Shown one piece after another: positions 1 to 11,747 of a DNA stretch of 64,000 bases. How positions within the stretch are numbered: the stretch's first letter is position 1; each line of letters opens with the position of its first letter. The notes under the pieces are model-generated. The model was not told the origin of the DNA and ran no database searches. It was given only the letters and a program-made list of their open reading frames with translations. The translations under genes and the position numbers were made by a program. Origin of the DNA: Providencia stuartii (GTDB lineage: Bacteria; Pseudomonadota; Gammaproteobacteria; Enterobacterales; Enterobacteriaceae); assembly GCA_900455155.1 (NCBI GenBank), contig UGUC01000004.1, positions 620,001 through 684,000 on the forward strand, given 5' to 3'.

Positions 1-3000
1 AACCTAATGCAACCATGGGGCCTGTGCCGAAACCAAAGCTTTCGGCGCCTAATATAGCGGCTTTGATGATATCAAGGCCCGTTTTTAGGCCGCCATCTGT
101 TTGTAGCCGAATTTTATGACGTAACCCATTGGCGACAAGAGCTTGCTGCGTTTCTACAAGGCCAAGCTCCCATGGGCACCCAGCGTATTTAACCGAGGTA
201 ATTGGACTCGCTCCAGTTCCGCCATCATAACCTGCGACGGTGATCAAATCAGCATATGCCTTTGCAACCCCCGTCGCTATAGTGCCAACACCCGGCTCAG
301 ATACCAGTTTGACGGAAATAAGAGCGTGAGGGTTGACTTGTTTGAGGTCAAAAATAAGCTGTGCCAAATCTTCAATTGAATAAATATCGTGATGTGGTGG
401 TGGTGAAATTAAGGTGACACCGGGCACGGAATAACGTAAACGTGCAATATACGGGGTGACCTTGTCTCCCGGTAATTGCCCACCTTCACCCGGTTTCGCG
501 CCTTGAGCCACCTTGATTTGAATGACATCAGCATTGACTAAATAAGCCGGAGTGACGCCGAAACGCCCAGAAGCGACTTGTTTGATACGTGAACGTTTTT
601 GTGTACCGTAGCGTGCGGGGTCTTCTCCACCTTCGCCTGAATTGGAAAAACCACCGAGCGTGTTCATTGCGATGGCTAACGCTTCATGTGCTTCTGGGCT
701 TAATGCCCCAATCGACATTGCAGCGGTATCGAAACGTGAAAATAGCGCTTCTTCAGGCTCTACATCGTCCAGCAAAATTCCATTATCTGAAAATTTTAAG
801 GTGAGTAAATCACGGAACGTCGTGACTGGGCGATTATTCACCAGTTGCGCATATTTTAGATAATCATTGTAGTCACCACTGTGGACGGCTTGCTGTAAGG
901 TTTTTACCACATCAGGGTTGTAGGCATGGTACTCACCATTGTGCATATATTTGAGTAAACCGCCTTGCTCTATAGGTAGACGCGGTAGCCATGCTTTACG
1001 GGATAAATTAAATAGGTCTAATTCAAAGTCACTAAAGTTAGCTCCACTAACTCGACTGACTACACCGTCAAAGCACAGTTGGGTGACTTCTTCATGTAAG
1101 CCAACGGCTTCAAACAATTTTGAACAGCGATATGAGGCCACTGTCGAAATCCCCATTTTCGACATGATCTTATATAGCCCCTTATTAATACCATTGCGGT
1201 AATTCAGCAAAACGTTACCAAGAGGCTTATCAAACAGCTGTTTTTCCGCCATTGCTGCGAGTGATTCATAGGCTAAGTAAGGGTAGATAGCCGTTGCTCC
1301 AAAACCTAATAACACCGCAAAGTGGTGTGGGGTCTCTGGCGCTGGCTGTTTCGACAATTAAGTTAGCATCGCAACGTAAATGGTTTTCAACTAAACAGTG
1401 CTGGACGGCACCTACGGCCATTGCGGCAGGAATAGGCAAGCGCTCTGGTGAAATATTACGGTCAGAAAGCACTAATAATACGGCGCCATCACGCACTTTT
1501 TGCTGTGCTTCTTGGCACAGATTTTCAATCGCTTGTTTTAATGAATAAACAGAAGGTGGATAGGTAATATCGACAGTGGCTGTTTGATAGTAGCGACTAT
1601 CTTGTTGGCATAATTGCTGGAAATCAGAATAGAGCAAAATAGGGGATTTAAAACTGAGCCGATGCGCTTGCCCTTCCGCTTCACAAAACACATTCATTTC
1701 TCGCCCAATACAGGTGGCAAGCGACATCACATGTGCTTCCCTAAGTGGATCGATAGGGGGGTTAGTGACTTGTGCAAATGACTGGCGAAAGTAATCATAA
1801 AGAATGCGTGGACGCTGTGAAAGCACGGCAAATGGGGTGTCATCCCCCATTGACCCTGTGGCTTCTTGGCCATTTTCACCAAGGACTCGGATAACTTGCT
1901 CTAACTCTTCGCTGCTGTAAGCAAATTGCTTTTGATATGAGGCAAGGGTTTGGTTGTCCATGGAGCGTTGCCCTACCGCATCTTGCGCTTGCTCCATGGC
2001 TTCAAATGGCGTTAACCGAATAACGTTTTTTTCAAGCCACTCTTTGTACGGATGACGACTCTTTAGGTCATTATCCGTTTCCGCACTGTGTAAAATACGC
2101 CCCTCTTGGGTGTCGATTAGCATTAGCTCACCGGGGCCAACACGGCCTTTTTCAACCACTTCATCAGGTTGGTAATCCCAAATGCCAACTTCAGAAGCGC
2201 ATGTAATGAGCTTATCTTTGGTAATCACATAACGGGCTGGGCGTAGGCCATTTCTATCTAGGTTACAAGCAGCATAACGGCCATCAGACATGACTAAACC
2301 TGCTGGGCCATCCCAAGGCTCCATATGCATGGAGTTGAAGTCAAAAAAGGCTTTGAGATCTTCATCCATGTCGGGGTTATTTTGCCAAGCGGGGGGGAAC
2401 AAGTAAACGGATCGCTCGAATAAGATCCATCCCTCCATTGAGCAATAATTCGAGCATATTGTCGAGAGAGCTTGAATCTGATCCGGTTTCATTGACAAAA
2501 GGTGCCGCTGTTTGCAAATCAGGGATCAGGGGGGTACGAAACTTGTATGAGCGCGCCCGCGCCCATTGGCGGTTGCCTGTAATGGTATTAATTTCCCCGT
2601 TATGCGCTAAATAGCGAAATGGCTGGGCCAGTGGCCAACGTGGTACGGTATTGGTTGAAAAGCGCTGGTGGAAAAGGCAGATAGCAGATTCCATTCGTAA
2701 GTCGGCGAGATCAGGGTAAAAACGGGGCAGATCCGTTGCCATACATAACCCTTTATAAATGGTGACAAGGTTAGATAGGCTACAGATATAAAAATCATCG
2801 TCATGAATACGTTTTTCGATACGACGACGGGCAACGAATAAGCGTCTTTCAAGGTCTCGTGGTCGCCAGCCGGCAGGGGCATTGATAAATAGCTGCTCAA
2901 TTTTCGGGAGGCTAGAAAGTGCAATGCTGCCAAGAATTTCACGGTTAATAGGAACTTCACGCCACCCAACAATCGCTAAGGTTTCATCTAAGATCTCTTC

Positions 3001-3309
3001 TTCAATAATACGTCGGCAATCTGCTGCAATGGTTTCATCTTGACTTAGAAAGATCATCCCAACGGCATAGTTACGTGCTAAACGCCACCCTTGCTCTTGT
3101 GCCACTAAATGGAAAAAGCGGTCAGGTTTCTGTAACAATAAGCCGCAACCATCGCCTGTTTTTCCATCAGCGAGGATTGCACCGCGATGCTGCATTCTGG
3201 CGAGTGCATGGATAGCGGTTCTGACGATTTTATGGCTAGGTTCACCTTCGATATGGGCAATCAGGCCAAAGCCACAGTTGTCTTTCTCTAATCTTTTATC
3301 GTACAGCAT
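1..3309 (-). CDS. gltB: Glutamate synthase (NADPH) large subunit, 5' part only
   Basis: Large subunit of GOGAT, which makes two glutamates from glutamine and 2-oxoglutarate. The first ATG (3309) follows GGAGAATCT and the peptide begins [15 protein letters not shown], so the class II amidotransferase nucleophile Cys is residue 12, exposed after propeptide removal. The amidotransferase and central domains follow; at the window edge the frame reads [20 protein letters not shown] of the FMN-binding synthase domain. About 1100 of roughly 1490 codons are present; the 3' end and gltD lie outside. Two frame breaks: seven G at 2391-2397 where six restore [13 protein letters not shown], and four G at 1329-1332 where five restore [14 protein letters not shown]. 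Both are homopolymer changes inside otherwise highly conserved protein, so sequencing error is the likely cause and the gene is probably intact. Confidence 0.95.
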
Positions 3310-4270
3310 AGATTCTCCGTCGTCTTTCGTACTACAACGTTATTGCTATGTTTTTTCCGCTGAATAGAGAGTGTTGCTCTACTTTCAGGGAACCGGTTCT
3401 TTATGCCTAGTTGTAGCGTGAAATATCTAGGAAATAGCTACCGTAGAGGTTTTAACTACAACTGTATTGGCGTACTTCTTTGCTCTTCACTGTAAATAAA
3501 TTCAATGGGTTATCTTGGTTTCTTCTATTTATTACTCTGGCTTATTGCTTTGGGTTAATTCATTCATTTACTCATCTTTTTTGCTGGTTATCTTTTGAGC
3601 ACACCAAACAACAGCGCCAATGAGTCGCTGTTTCTATTCTTAATAAAAAATAAACAGTGTATGGGAGTAATTGTTATGTATACGTCATCAGCAGAGAGGG
3701 CGGTACACGGTCAGGTTTTAACTTAGCGAGATTCTTTTTCTAGGTCAAATAGTGCGTAATAAGCATTATTTGCAAGATAAAATAATGTTATTTATTTGAT
3801 AAAGAAAGAAAAACTTATCAAAAATGCTTTTGTGATGCACGTCTTGTTTTTGTAAATACTGTGATATACATCACTAATAAATTGATTTTTTTTACGCTAA
3901 CTCTATCGAGTTTTACTTATTAAATAATTAAATGTTTTTAGTTTAAGAGTTAGGCTGGTTTTTTATTCTGTTTTTTGTTGTTTTATAAAATTAATAATGT
4001 AGTTGTTTGTTATTATAAATGCTTATATTTTTGAAAAATAAAGTGTATTTCAGATAAGGAACGTGCTTCAATTAAAGAATATCGTGTATTATTTTATTTT
4101 TGAATAATAAGGTATCGAGCATAAAGACCGTGAATAAAGAGGGGTGGTAATCGTATGAGTAACAAAAAATCCCTTTTATTGATGAGCAGGATCGACATTT
4201 CTTATCAACAATGACTCGGATTTGCCTTATTTGATATATGATTCAATGAGTATCATATTAAGGGGTGGTT
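3310..4270. promoter_or_regulatory. Long AT-rich divergent control region between gltB and arcB
   Basis: About 960 bases separate the divergent starts of gltB (minus) and arcB (plus). No convincing gene is visible; only a frame of 20 codons (4155-4214) stands out. A short inverted repeat AACAGCG/CGCTGTT occurs at 3610-3632. In enterobacteria gltB has a long upstream region bound by global regulators such as Lrp; I did not identify specific sites here. In E. coli yhcC lies between arcB and gltB, and no such gene is present in this interval. Confidence 0.5.
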
Positions 4271-6618
4271 ATGAAAGTACTTCGCGGTCTTGCGCAATAT
4301 TATGTCGATTTAATGATGAAGCTCGGACTCGTCCGGTTTTCGCTCTTACTCGCATCTGCATTGGTTGTTCTCGCAATGATAATGCAAATGGCGGTGACAA
4401 TTGTATTGCGTGGTCAAGTTGATAGCCTTGATTTGGTTGGCTCTATTTTCTTTGGTTTAATTATTACACCATTAGCTGTCTATTTTTTTATCGGTGGTGG
4501 TTGAACAACTTGAAGAGTCTCGGCAGCGCCTTTCTCGCATGGTCGATAAGCTGGAAGTGATGCGTAAGCGCGATGCTGAACTTAATACGCAATTGCAAGG
4601 CAACATAGAGCAGCTTAATCAGGAAATTATTGAGCGGGAAAAAGCGGAAAGCGCGCATCTTGAATTGCTTGAGCAATTAAAACAAGAAATGAAAACACCG
4701 CGAGCAAACACAAATTGAGCTTGAGCAGCAGTCCACATTATTACGTTCGTTTCTTGATGCATCGCCAGATTTGGTCTATTACCGTAATGAAAACAATGAG
4801 TTTTCAGGGTGTAACCGGGCAATGGAGCTGTTGACAGGCAAGAGTGAAAAACACCTTGTTGGGTTAACCCCGTTAGATATTTATGATGTTGAAATCGCCT
4901 CTAAAGTGATGGAAACCGACGAAAAGGTATTCCGCCACAATGTTTCTCTCACCTATGAACAGTGGCTCGTTTATCCGGATGGGCGAAAAGCGTGTTTTGA
5001 GCTACGTAAAGTGCCGTTTTATGATCGGGTTGGTAAGCGACATGGTCTAATGGGCTTTGGGCGTGATATTACAGAGCGTAAGCGCTATCAAGAGGCATTG
5101 GAGAACGCAAGCCGCGATAAAACGACATTTATTTCAACAATTAGCCACGAACTTCGCACACCGCTCAATGGTATTGTCGGGCTAAGCCGTATTTTGTTAG
5201 ACACCGACCTAACGGCGGAACAAATGAATTATCTGAAAACCATTCATGTTAGTGCGGTCACATTAGGGAACATTTTCAATGACGTGATCGAAATGGATAA
5301 GATAGAACGTCGTAAAGTTCAATTAGATAATCAACCTGTTGCTTTACCTCAATTTGTCAATGACTTAGAAAATCTCAGTGGTCTTTTAGTTCAACCGAAA
5401 GGGTTGAAATTTGTCATGGATGTGGCGGCTGGACTGCCTGAAAAAGTGCTGACAGATGGCACCCGACTTCGTCAAATTCTCTGGAACCTCATTGGAAACG
5501 CCGTCAAGTTCACTCAGCAAGGTGAAGTTAAATTGAGTATCTGGCGAGAAGGGGAAGATAAGCTATTCTTCCGTGTTCAAGATAGCGGTATTGGTATTCC
5601 GAAAGATGAGCTAGATAAAATTTTTGCGATGTATTACCAAGTAACAGACAGTGCGGGTGGCAAACCCGCAACAGGCACAGGGATCGGGCTGTCGGTATCA
5701 CGCCGCCTTGCACAAAATATGGGCGGGGATATTCAAGTTGAAAGTGAAATTGGGCAAGGTTCAATTTTTACGCTATCCATTGTAGCACCTGTTATTGAAG
5801 AAGAAGTGATTGATTCACAAGTCAATGACGATGAGTATCCACTACCTGCTTTACATATCTTGCTTGTGGAAGATATTGAGCTAAATGTCGTCGTAGCCTG
5901 CTCTGTGCTGGAGAAATTAGGAAATACCGTTGATGTTGCCATGAACGGTAAAGAGGCATTAACGATGTTCGCTCCTGGTGAATACGATTTAGTGCTACTA
6001 GATATTCAACTGCCAGATATGACGGGAATTGATATTGCTCGTGAATTGAATCAACGCTACCAGAAAGAGGATCTCCCTCCATTAATCGCACTGACGGCGA
6101 ATGTTTTGAAAGATAAGAAAGAGTATTTCGATGCAGGCATGGATGGCGTATTAAGCAAGCCATTGGCCGTCTCAGCCCTTAAACAGGTCATTGAGCAGTT
6201 CTGGGGTGAGCATGCGAATGAAACGCCTCAGAAGGGCATACAAAGCGTTTGCGGCGATACTGATGAGTCCGTGCTAGATTGTGAGATGCTGGAACAGTAT
6301 ATGGAGTTGGTTGGCCCGCAAGTTATTTATGACGGCCTCGAAGTCTTTGAAAAAATGCTACCAAGCTATTTAGCGATTTTAGATTCCAATATGGTGGCAA
6401 AAGATCAGAAAGGTATCGTCGAAGAAGCGCATAAAATTAAAGGGGCCGCAGGCTCTGTAGGATTGAAAAATTTGCAAAAAATTGCACAACAAATTCAATC
6501 ACCTGAACTACCTGCTTGGTGGGATAATGTACAAGAGTGGGTGGATGAGTTAAAACAGGATTGGAAGTCGGATATAGAAACTTTGAGAAACTACGTTGAC
6601 GGGCGTGCAAAAAAATAA
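4271..6618 (+). CDS. arcB: Hybrid sensor kinase ArcB (anaerobic redox control)
   Basis: Tripartite membrane sensor that phosphorylates ArcA when the quinone pool is reduced. Start ATG 4271 follows AAGGGG and gives MKVLRGLAQYYVDLMMKLGLV. Two membrane segments lie in the first ~75 residues, then a coiled linker, a PAS domain (SPDLVYYRNENNEFSGCNRA), HisKA with the phospho-His in ISHELRTPLNG, a HATPase domain, a receiver domain with LLDIQLPDMTG, and a C-terminal HPt domain (EEAHKIKGAAGSVG). Two frame breaks: seven T at 4483-4489 (six restore YFLSVVVEQLEE) and CC at 4698-4699 (one C restores EMKTREQTQIELEQQ). Both are +1 changes in a highly conserved protein, so I treat the gene as whole. The linker Cys used in redox sensing in E. 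coli was not examined in detail. Confidence 0.95.
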
Positions 6619-6637
6619 CCCCAACCGAAGTTGGGGT
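6618..6637. terminator. Hairpin at arcB stop codon
   Basis: Perfect 8-bp stem ACCCCAAC/GTTGGGGT with a CGAA loop starts on the arcB stop. No U-tract follows on the plus strand; an A-run lies upstream, so a U-tract would exist only for minus-strand transcripts. Confidence 0.5.
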
Positions 6638-6851
6638 GCGCGAATACTGCGCCAACACCAGGGAAATCGTTGATCTACCTATGGTTTTCTTTTTGGGCAG
6701 ACCTTTAGAATCTGTTTACTGCTTAAGAGAATAATACCAAGATACCAAATATTAGCGAATTTGTTACAAGATTCATTAAAATCTGTGATGAAGATTGATG
6801 TTTATTCCCTTTTTGCGGTTCAGTGATAATTTACTACAAATGGAGCGAGAT

Positions 6852-7502
6852 ATGAAATCAATTGCGGTTATTTTAAGTGGATGTGGTGTTTTTGATGGAA
6901 GCGAGATCCATGAGTCAGTATTAACTATGCTAGCTTTAAGTAAAAAAAATGTCGAAGTCCACTTTTTTGCACCAGATGAAGATCAACCTACTGTTATAAA
7001 TCATATTACTGGTGAAGTAAAAACAGAAAAACGCAATCAAATGGAGGAGGCTGCAAGAATTTCTCGTGGGAAAATAGCGCCTTTATCCTCTGCGGATGCA
7101 AATAAGCTAGATGCCCTCATAATTCCTGGTGGTTTTGGTGCAGCAAAGAATTTATGTGATTTCGCGGTTAAAGGAAGTGACTGTGAAATTAATAAAGAAC
7201 TATTAAGTTTAGTCCAACAAATGCACCAACAGAAAAAGCCATTAGGCCTAATATGTATTGCGCCCGTTATGCTTCCTAAGCTTTTAAATACATCAGTTGA
7301 ATTAACAATTGGTAACGATAAGGAAACGATTGCCCACATTGAAAAGATGGGAGGTAAGCACATTACCTGTACTGTCGATAATATTGTGGTCGATCATGCT
7401 AACAAAGTCGTTACAACACCTGCTTATATGCTGGCTCAATCGATCTCAGAGGCTGAAATCGGTATTAATAAGCTCGTTGAGAAAGTATTAGAAATGGCAT
7501 GA
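6852..7502 (+). CDS. elbB: DJ-1/PfpI-family glyoxalase ElbB
   Basis: Protein of the DJ-1/PfpI superfamily; the E. coli homologue (ElbB/GlxIII-like, formerly isoprenoid biosynthesis protein) has weak glyoxalase activity. I chose ATG 6852 (MKSIAVILSGCGVFDGSEIHE), preceded by GGAGCGAGAT, because it matches the family start; the frame extends upstream to 6795 but that extension has no family counterpart. Family landmarks are GCGVFDGSEIHE, PGGFGAAKNL and the nucleophile-elbow Cys in GLICIAP. About 216 residues, normal length. It lies directly upstream of mtgA, the same pair as in E. coli, with 8 bases between stop and start, so co-transcription is likely. Confidence 0.93.
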   Translation: MKSIAVILSGCGVFDGSEIHESVLTMLALSKKNVEVHFFAPDEDQPTVINHITGEVKTEKRNQMEEAARISRGKIAPLSSADANKLDALIIPGGFGAAKNLCDFAVKGSDCEINKELLSLVQQMHQQKKPLGLICIAPVMLPKLLNTSVELTIGNDKETIAHIEKMGGKHITCTVDNIVVDHANKVVTTPAYMLAQSISEAEIGINKLVEKVLEMA

Positions 7503-7510
7503 TCAACTAA

Positions 7511-8236
7511 ATGAGAGTGAAAATTTCTCTATTATGGCGCTGGTTAAGGAAAGTTTTTCTTTCATTAGCCGCTTTTTGGTTTTTGACTGTGATTGCATTT
7601 AAGTTCTTACCAGTGCCATTTTCTGCCGTCATGATAGAAAAGCAAATATCCGCATGGATAAACTTAAACTTTTCTTATGTTTCTCATTCTGAGTGGGTTG
7701 ATGAAAATCACATTTCTCCCTATCTGTATTTGGCGGTAATAGCCGCCGAAGATCAAAATTTTCCTCATCACTGGGGTTTTGATCTCGAAGCGATAGAGAG
7801 GGCTTATAAGCATAATATGAGTAAAAAAAAGACGATTCAAGGCGCGTCAACTATCTCTCAACAAACAGTAAAAAACCTTTGGTTATGGAATGGGAGAAGT
7901 TGGATAAGAAAAGGGCTTGAAGCAACAATGACTCCTATTATGGAAGTTATGTGGTCTAAAACACGAATCCTTACTGTTTATTTAAACATAGTTGAGTTTG
8001 GTGATGGGGTTTTTGGGGTTGAAGAGGCATCAAAAAAATTCTTTAAAAAGTCAGTAAATCAATTAACTATGGAGGAAGCTGCACTATTAGCAGCAGTTCT
8101 ACCAAATCCTCATCGATTTAAGGTAGAATCACCTTCTTCTTATGTGTTAAAGCGGCAGGCTTGGATCTTGAATCAGATGTACCTTCTTGGAGGTAGGAAT
8201 TATCTGAAAAGCAACGCTATTGGTCCGACCAAATAA
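7511..8236 (+). CDS. mtgA: Monofunctional biosynthetic peptidoglycan transglycosylase
   Basis: GT51 enzyme that polymerises lipid II into glycan strands at the division site, without a transpeptidase domain. The 241-residue product has one N-terminal membrane anchor (about residues 12-34) followed by the GT51 domain with the catalytic Glu in [14 protein letters not shown], the motif [15 protein letters not shown] and the motif [17 protein letters not shown]. Length matches E. coli MtgA (242 residues). Unlike many neighbours the frame is intact. It follows elbB closely and ends at a strong bidirectional terminator shared with dolP. Confidence 0.95.
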   Translation: MRVKISLLWRWLRKVFLSLAAFWFLTVIAFKFLPVPFSAVMIEKQISAWINLNFSYVSHSEWVDENHISPYLYLAVIAAEDQNFPHHWGFDLEAIERAYKHNMSKKKTIQGASTISQQTVKNLWLWNGRSWIRKGLEATMTPIMEVMWSKTRILTVYLNIVEFGDGVFGVEEASKKFFKKSVNQLTMEEAALLAAVLPNPHRFKVESPSSYVLKRQAWILNQMYLLGGRNYLKSNAIGPTK

Positions 8237-8270
8237 AAAAGTCATGAATTTTTACTCATGACTTTTGTTT
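8237..8270. terminator. Bidirectional terminator between mtgA and dolP
   Basis: An 11-bp perfect stem AAAAGTCATGA/TCATGACTTTT (8237-8247 and 8256-8266) is flanked by A-rich sequence on one side and TTTTGTTTTT on the other, so it can serve both convergent genes. Confidence 0.85.
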
Positions 8271-8296
8271 TTATAACAATATATTATTGTTTATGA

Positions 8297-8873
8297 TTAA
8301 TTGAGATAGGTAAAAGCGGTCGTGACACGACGGACGCCATCTGTTTCACTGGCAATTTTTTGCAGCAGCATCACCTTCTTGCTTAGTTAAAACACCTAGC
8401 AAGAATACTTCACCATTTTCAGTAATCACTTTCACACTGGAGGACTTCACCGCATCGCTAGTGAGAATTTTGGATTTGATTTTGGTTGTGAGCCAAGTAT
8501 CTTTTGACGCTGTTCCTAAAGTAACGGGCTCTCCTTGGCGGACCTCATTATAAACCGCATTGGTTCCCTCGACATTTGCTGCTATCTGCTTCGCTCGCTC
8601 AGCCCATGACATATCAGGACTTTGGCCGGTTAGCAGAACATTTCCCTTATATGCTGTCGCAATAATGCGCGCTTTGCCTGTAATGTCTTTATCTTTGTTG
8701 AGTTGACCACTGACACGAGCTTCTAACGTGCCATCATCAACTTGCTGACCGACCGTACGAGGATCTGTCGCACTTTTGGTGGCAACCGCCGCTGAACCAA
8801 CAACGGCAGCGCCAATACAGCCTTGTAGCATTGTCATGCTGACAACAATGGCTACTATTGGGAGTAATCGCAT
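8297..8873 (-). CDS. dolP: Outer membrane lipoprotein DolP (BON domains)
   Basis: Division- and outer-membrane-linked lipoprotein, formerly YraP. The signal peptide ends in the lipobox LQGC, with the lipidated Cys at residue 19. Two BON domains follow (residues about 50-110 and 120-190). The frame as read stops early (8346) because of six T at 8356-8361; with five T the frame continues KIASETDGVRRVTTAFTYLN to the stop at 8297, giving about 191 residues, the same as E. coli. The VTTAFT tail is a family signature, so the break is probably an error. It is the last gene of the lpoA-yraN-diaA-dolP cluster, 9 bases after diaA. Confidence 0.92.
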
Positions 8874-8882
8874 TTTTGCTCC

Positions 8883-9475
8883 TTAATCATCCTGATGGGG
8901 GAAAAGTGTATTATCGATGAGATCACAAAGACAATTCACGGTAAGAAGGTGGACCTCTTGGATCCTGACACTACGTTGTGATGGAATGCGTATTTCCACA
9001 TCTTGAGGGCCTAAGAGGCCAGCTAGCTCGCCACCATCATAACCCGTCAGTGCTACAATCGTCATATCCCGCGTCACAGCAGCTTCAACCGCTTTGATAA
9101 TATCGCTACTATTTCCATGTGTTGAGATAGCCATTAAAACATCACCATGCTGACCCAGTGCTCTCACCTGTTTAGCATATATTTCAGTTGGTTGTTTGCT
9201 ACCAGAAATCGCGGTTAAAACGGCATTGTCCGTATTTAGTGCGAGTGCGGGAAGACTCGGACGCTCAGTTTCAAACCGATGGATCATACTCGCGGCAAAA
9301 CGTTGTGCTGTTGCCGCTGAAGCACCATTTTCCACAGCACAAAATTTTATTACCATTTAGCAGTGATTGAACCATCATCATTGCTGCCCGTGATATTGCA
9401 TCCGGCAATGCTTCTGCCGCTGCTATCTGAGTTTGAATACTTTCTGTAAAAACAGACTTTAATTCTATCCAGCAC
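8883..9475 (-). CDS. diaA: DnaA initiator-associating protein DiaA (SIS domain)
   Basis: SIS-domain phosphosugar-isomerase-like protein that binds DnaA and promotes timely initiation at oriC in E. coli. The C-terminal 157 residues read cleanly ([37 protein letters not shown], ending [12 protein letters not shown]). The N-terminal part is broken twice by +1 changes: TTTT at 9328-9331 (TTT restores KILCCGNGAS) and five A at 9448-9452 (four restore [12 protein letters not shown]). With both corrected the gene is 197 codons including stop. I take GTG 9475 as the start because it matches the family length and has AGGA upstream on the minus strand; no in-frame ATG fits. Confidence 0.88.
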
Positions 9476-9495
9476 TTGCTTATTTTCCTGTGAAA

Positions 9496-9880
9496 TTAAC
9501 CAACATGTTCACTATCGTTAAAGGCATTCTGTATCCATTCAAAACTGACGACCAGTAATCGCACAGATATCAAAACGACATGCGGTAGTTTCGAAGCTTT
9601 CTTGTTTTTCGGCAAGCCAATATTTAGCGGTGGCAATCAGTTTTCTGCGTTTGCACCGATCAATTGATAACAGTGCTCCACCATATTGCTTATCTTGGCG
9701 AAAACGTACTTCAACAAATACCCAACCAGTGCTATCACGCATGATAAGATCAATTTCACCATGGCGATTTCTGGCATTTCGTTCAATAAATGTTAACCCC
9801 TGTTGTTGCAGGAAAGCCAGTACCCGATTTTCATAGTACCGGCCAGTTAACCATTTTAATGTTTTTTTGAGAGGTTGCAT
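9496..9880 (-). CDS. yraN: YraN family endonuclease-like protein (UPF0102)
   Basis: Small protein with a restriction-endonuclease-like fold, of unknown biochemical role. The signature run is ERNARNRHGEIDLIMRD followed by VFVEVRFR, giving the usual acidic positions of the fold (E, D, E). Start ATG 9880. The frame as read stops at 9539 after GRQF because of four A at 9541-9544; with three A it continues EWIQNAFNDSEHVG to a stop at 9496, about 127 residues, close to E. coli YraN (131). It lies between lpoA and diaA as in E. coli, and the corrected stop is about 20 bases from the diaA start. Confidence 0.9.
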
Positions 9881-9929
9881 GACGTCCTTGTCTTAAAGTT
9901 TGGCAATTATCCTAATTGCGCGACAAAAT

Positions 9930-11687
9930 TTATTTTGCCAATTTGATTTGCCCTTGATTGAATTGCAACCAAGGAAGATCGCGGTATACAACACAGTTTT
10001 TATCGACACTTAAGGCACCAGATGCACCTTGTAAGCGGAATTGAGCATTGTGTTGTAATTGATCATAGTTATTCGCGAGTGCCCAAGCATCGACCCCTAA
10101 CGCATAAAGACGTAATAGGGAATAGTCATTGTTGAGCTTTTGTTGAGCTTGTTTGCGCAAATTATTATTTGCACCCGCTAACAATGGAATATCACTGAAT
10201 TTAACCCCCTTCCATTTCGAAACGGAAATCAGCGCCATTACCTGCTTGGTTACTGCGTGAGCTAGCATAGAGCGCAGGGCGTTGGCGGCTACTAATCGCC
10301 ATTTCAATCATTGGTTTGATTAAAGTTAATTCATCACGAGTCGCCACAATATAGACCGCATCAACGGCACTCGCTGAACTTACTTGCGGCTCAGGCTGAG
10401 TAAGCTCAGGATAATTTTGTCCATCGATTGATTTTGCCCGCCACTTGCTGATTAACAATAACAGGTATACCTGTCATGCGAATACCCGCACCGCGGTTTA
10501 TCGACTCTTTGAGCGATGCAGTAGATCCAAAGGACTGTTTGAGTACGGTTGCGCCACCTTTTGATTGCCACTCTTCAGCGAATGCTTTAGCAATACGCTC
10601 ACCAAAGGCATTTGAAGGAACGAGAAGCAATGGTGCACGTTTCCCATCGGCCATCATATGTGCAGCAGCATTTTTGGCCTCATCTTCTGGCGACAAGGAA
10701 AAATAGCAAAGATTTGGGCGTGGCTGTAGCTTATCGGCATCTAATTCATTCAGTGCCAATACACTTAATGGCGATCCTGCTTGCGCAATCGCTTGTACTT
10801 CAGGTTTCAATAGTGGACCAACCACTAACGTGAAGCCTTCACTTTGTGCTTGTTGCAGTAACTGAGGCAGTGACTTCCCATTCGTATCAAAGACTTTGAC
10901 ACTTTGGGTATTGGTTGGCGCGGGCGCAATGTTCAACGAAGGATTGACCACTTCAGACTCACTGCTTGGGCTACTATTACCTGTGGTTGCTGCAACTTCC
11001 GCATAGATTTGCTCTAATACATCGTTACCGCTATTTGCCTCAGGTGTTGCTACTGGTGCACTATTGCTGGTTGCTACAGGGGCTTGTGGTAAGCCTTTTT
11101 GTGCATCCATAAAGCCCCGCATAATAGCTTCACCAAAGACTTTCCCTTGACCGCTCATAGGAAGGAAAAGCGCAATTTTTGGTGAGGTTCCAACTGGTGG
11201 TTGCAATGACTGAGTAAGTTGATTTGGTGGGGTTTTTACCGCTGGGTGATCCGCATAACGGATTTTCCAGTCATTAATACCGGCACGTAGTGCATCAATA
11301 TCGTCACGGTTATTGAGGTAGATATCCAACAAATCAACCCATCCAGCGAGGGTATTTTCTTCGACTCCAATTCCCTCCACCTGATTAGGTGTCATTTGTG
11401 TTAACATTTGCCACGTACCATCGATATTTGCCTGATGAGCAGCTTGTTCTGTTAGCAATGGCTCTTGGCTGATATAGGCACGTAAAGCCTCAACGGAAGG
11501 CTTACCTTGTGCAGAATCAATGATAGACTGATAACGACTGACTTCAGAGCTGATTTGCTCAGGTGTCGTTGGGGTGATCGGTGCTCTGTTATCCCCTGTG
11601 AGTTGACAGCCTGACAACACTAAAGCAGATAGCATTGCCGTGCAGATTAACCCTTTTTTTTACATGCAAAAAAATTGAAGGACGCAT
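9930..11687 (-). CDS. lpoA: Penicillin-binding protein activator LpoA, short N-terminal domain
   Basis: Outer membrane lipoprotein that activates PBP1a. Start ATG 11687 gives [12 protein letters not shown], then LSALVLSGC as lipobox once eight T at 11654-11661 are read as seven. Two more breaks: CCC at 10437-10439 (CC restores [15 protein letters not shown]) and five C at 10205-10209 (four restore [17 protein letters not shown]). The C-terminal periplasmic-binding-protein-like domain is full length ([41 protein letters not shown]). The N-terminal TPR domain is unusually short: only about 20 residues separate the lipid Cys from the segment that lies about 120 residues further on in E. coli. 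Total about 585 residues against 678. The shortening may be real or an assembly deletion. Confidence 0.9.
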
Positions 11688-11747
11688 ACTGTATCCAGTG
11701 GTGTATTTTCAGTTGCTTAATTTTAAACCGGCTATTCGGATGAAACA

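Noticed and set aside
143-1202. Plus-strand open frames at the left edge
   Set aside because: They are opposite-strand shadows of gltB, with no signals of their own.
2377-2498. Two overlapping gltB frames taken as separate genes or a pseudogene
   Set aside because: One G too many in a seven-G run restores the conserved sequence; the gene is almost certainly intact.
4155-4214. Twenty-codon frame before arcB
   Set aside because: Short, with no conservation evidence; not called as a gene.
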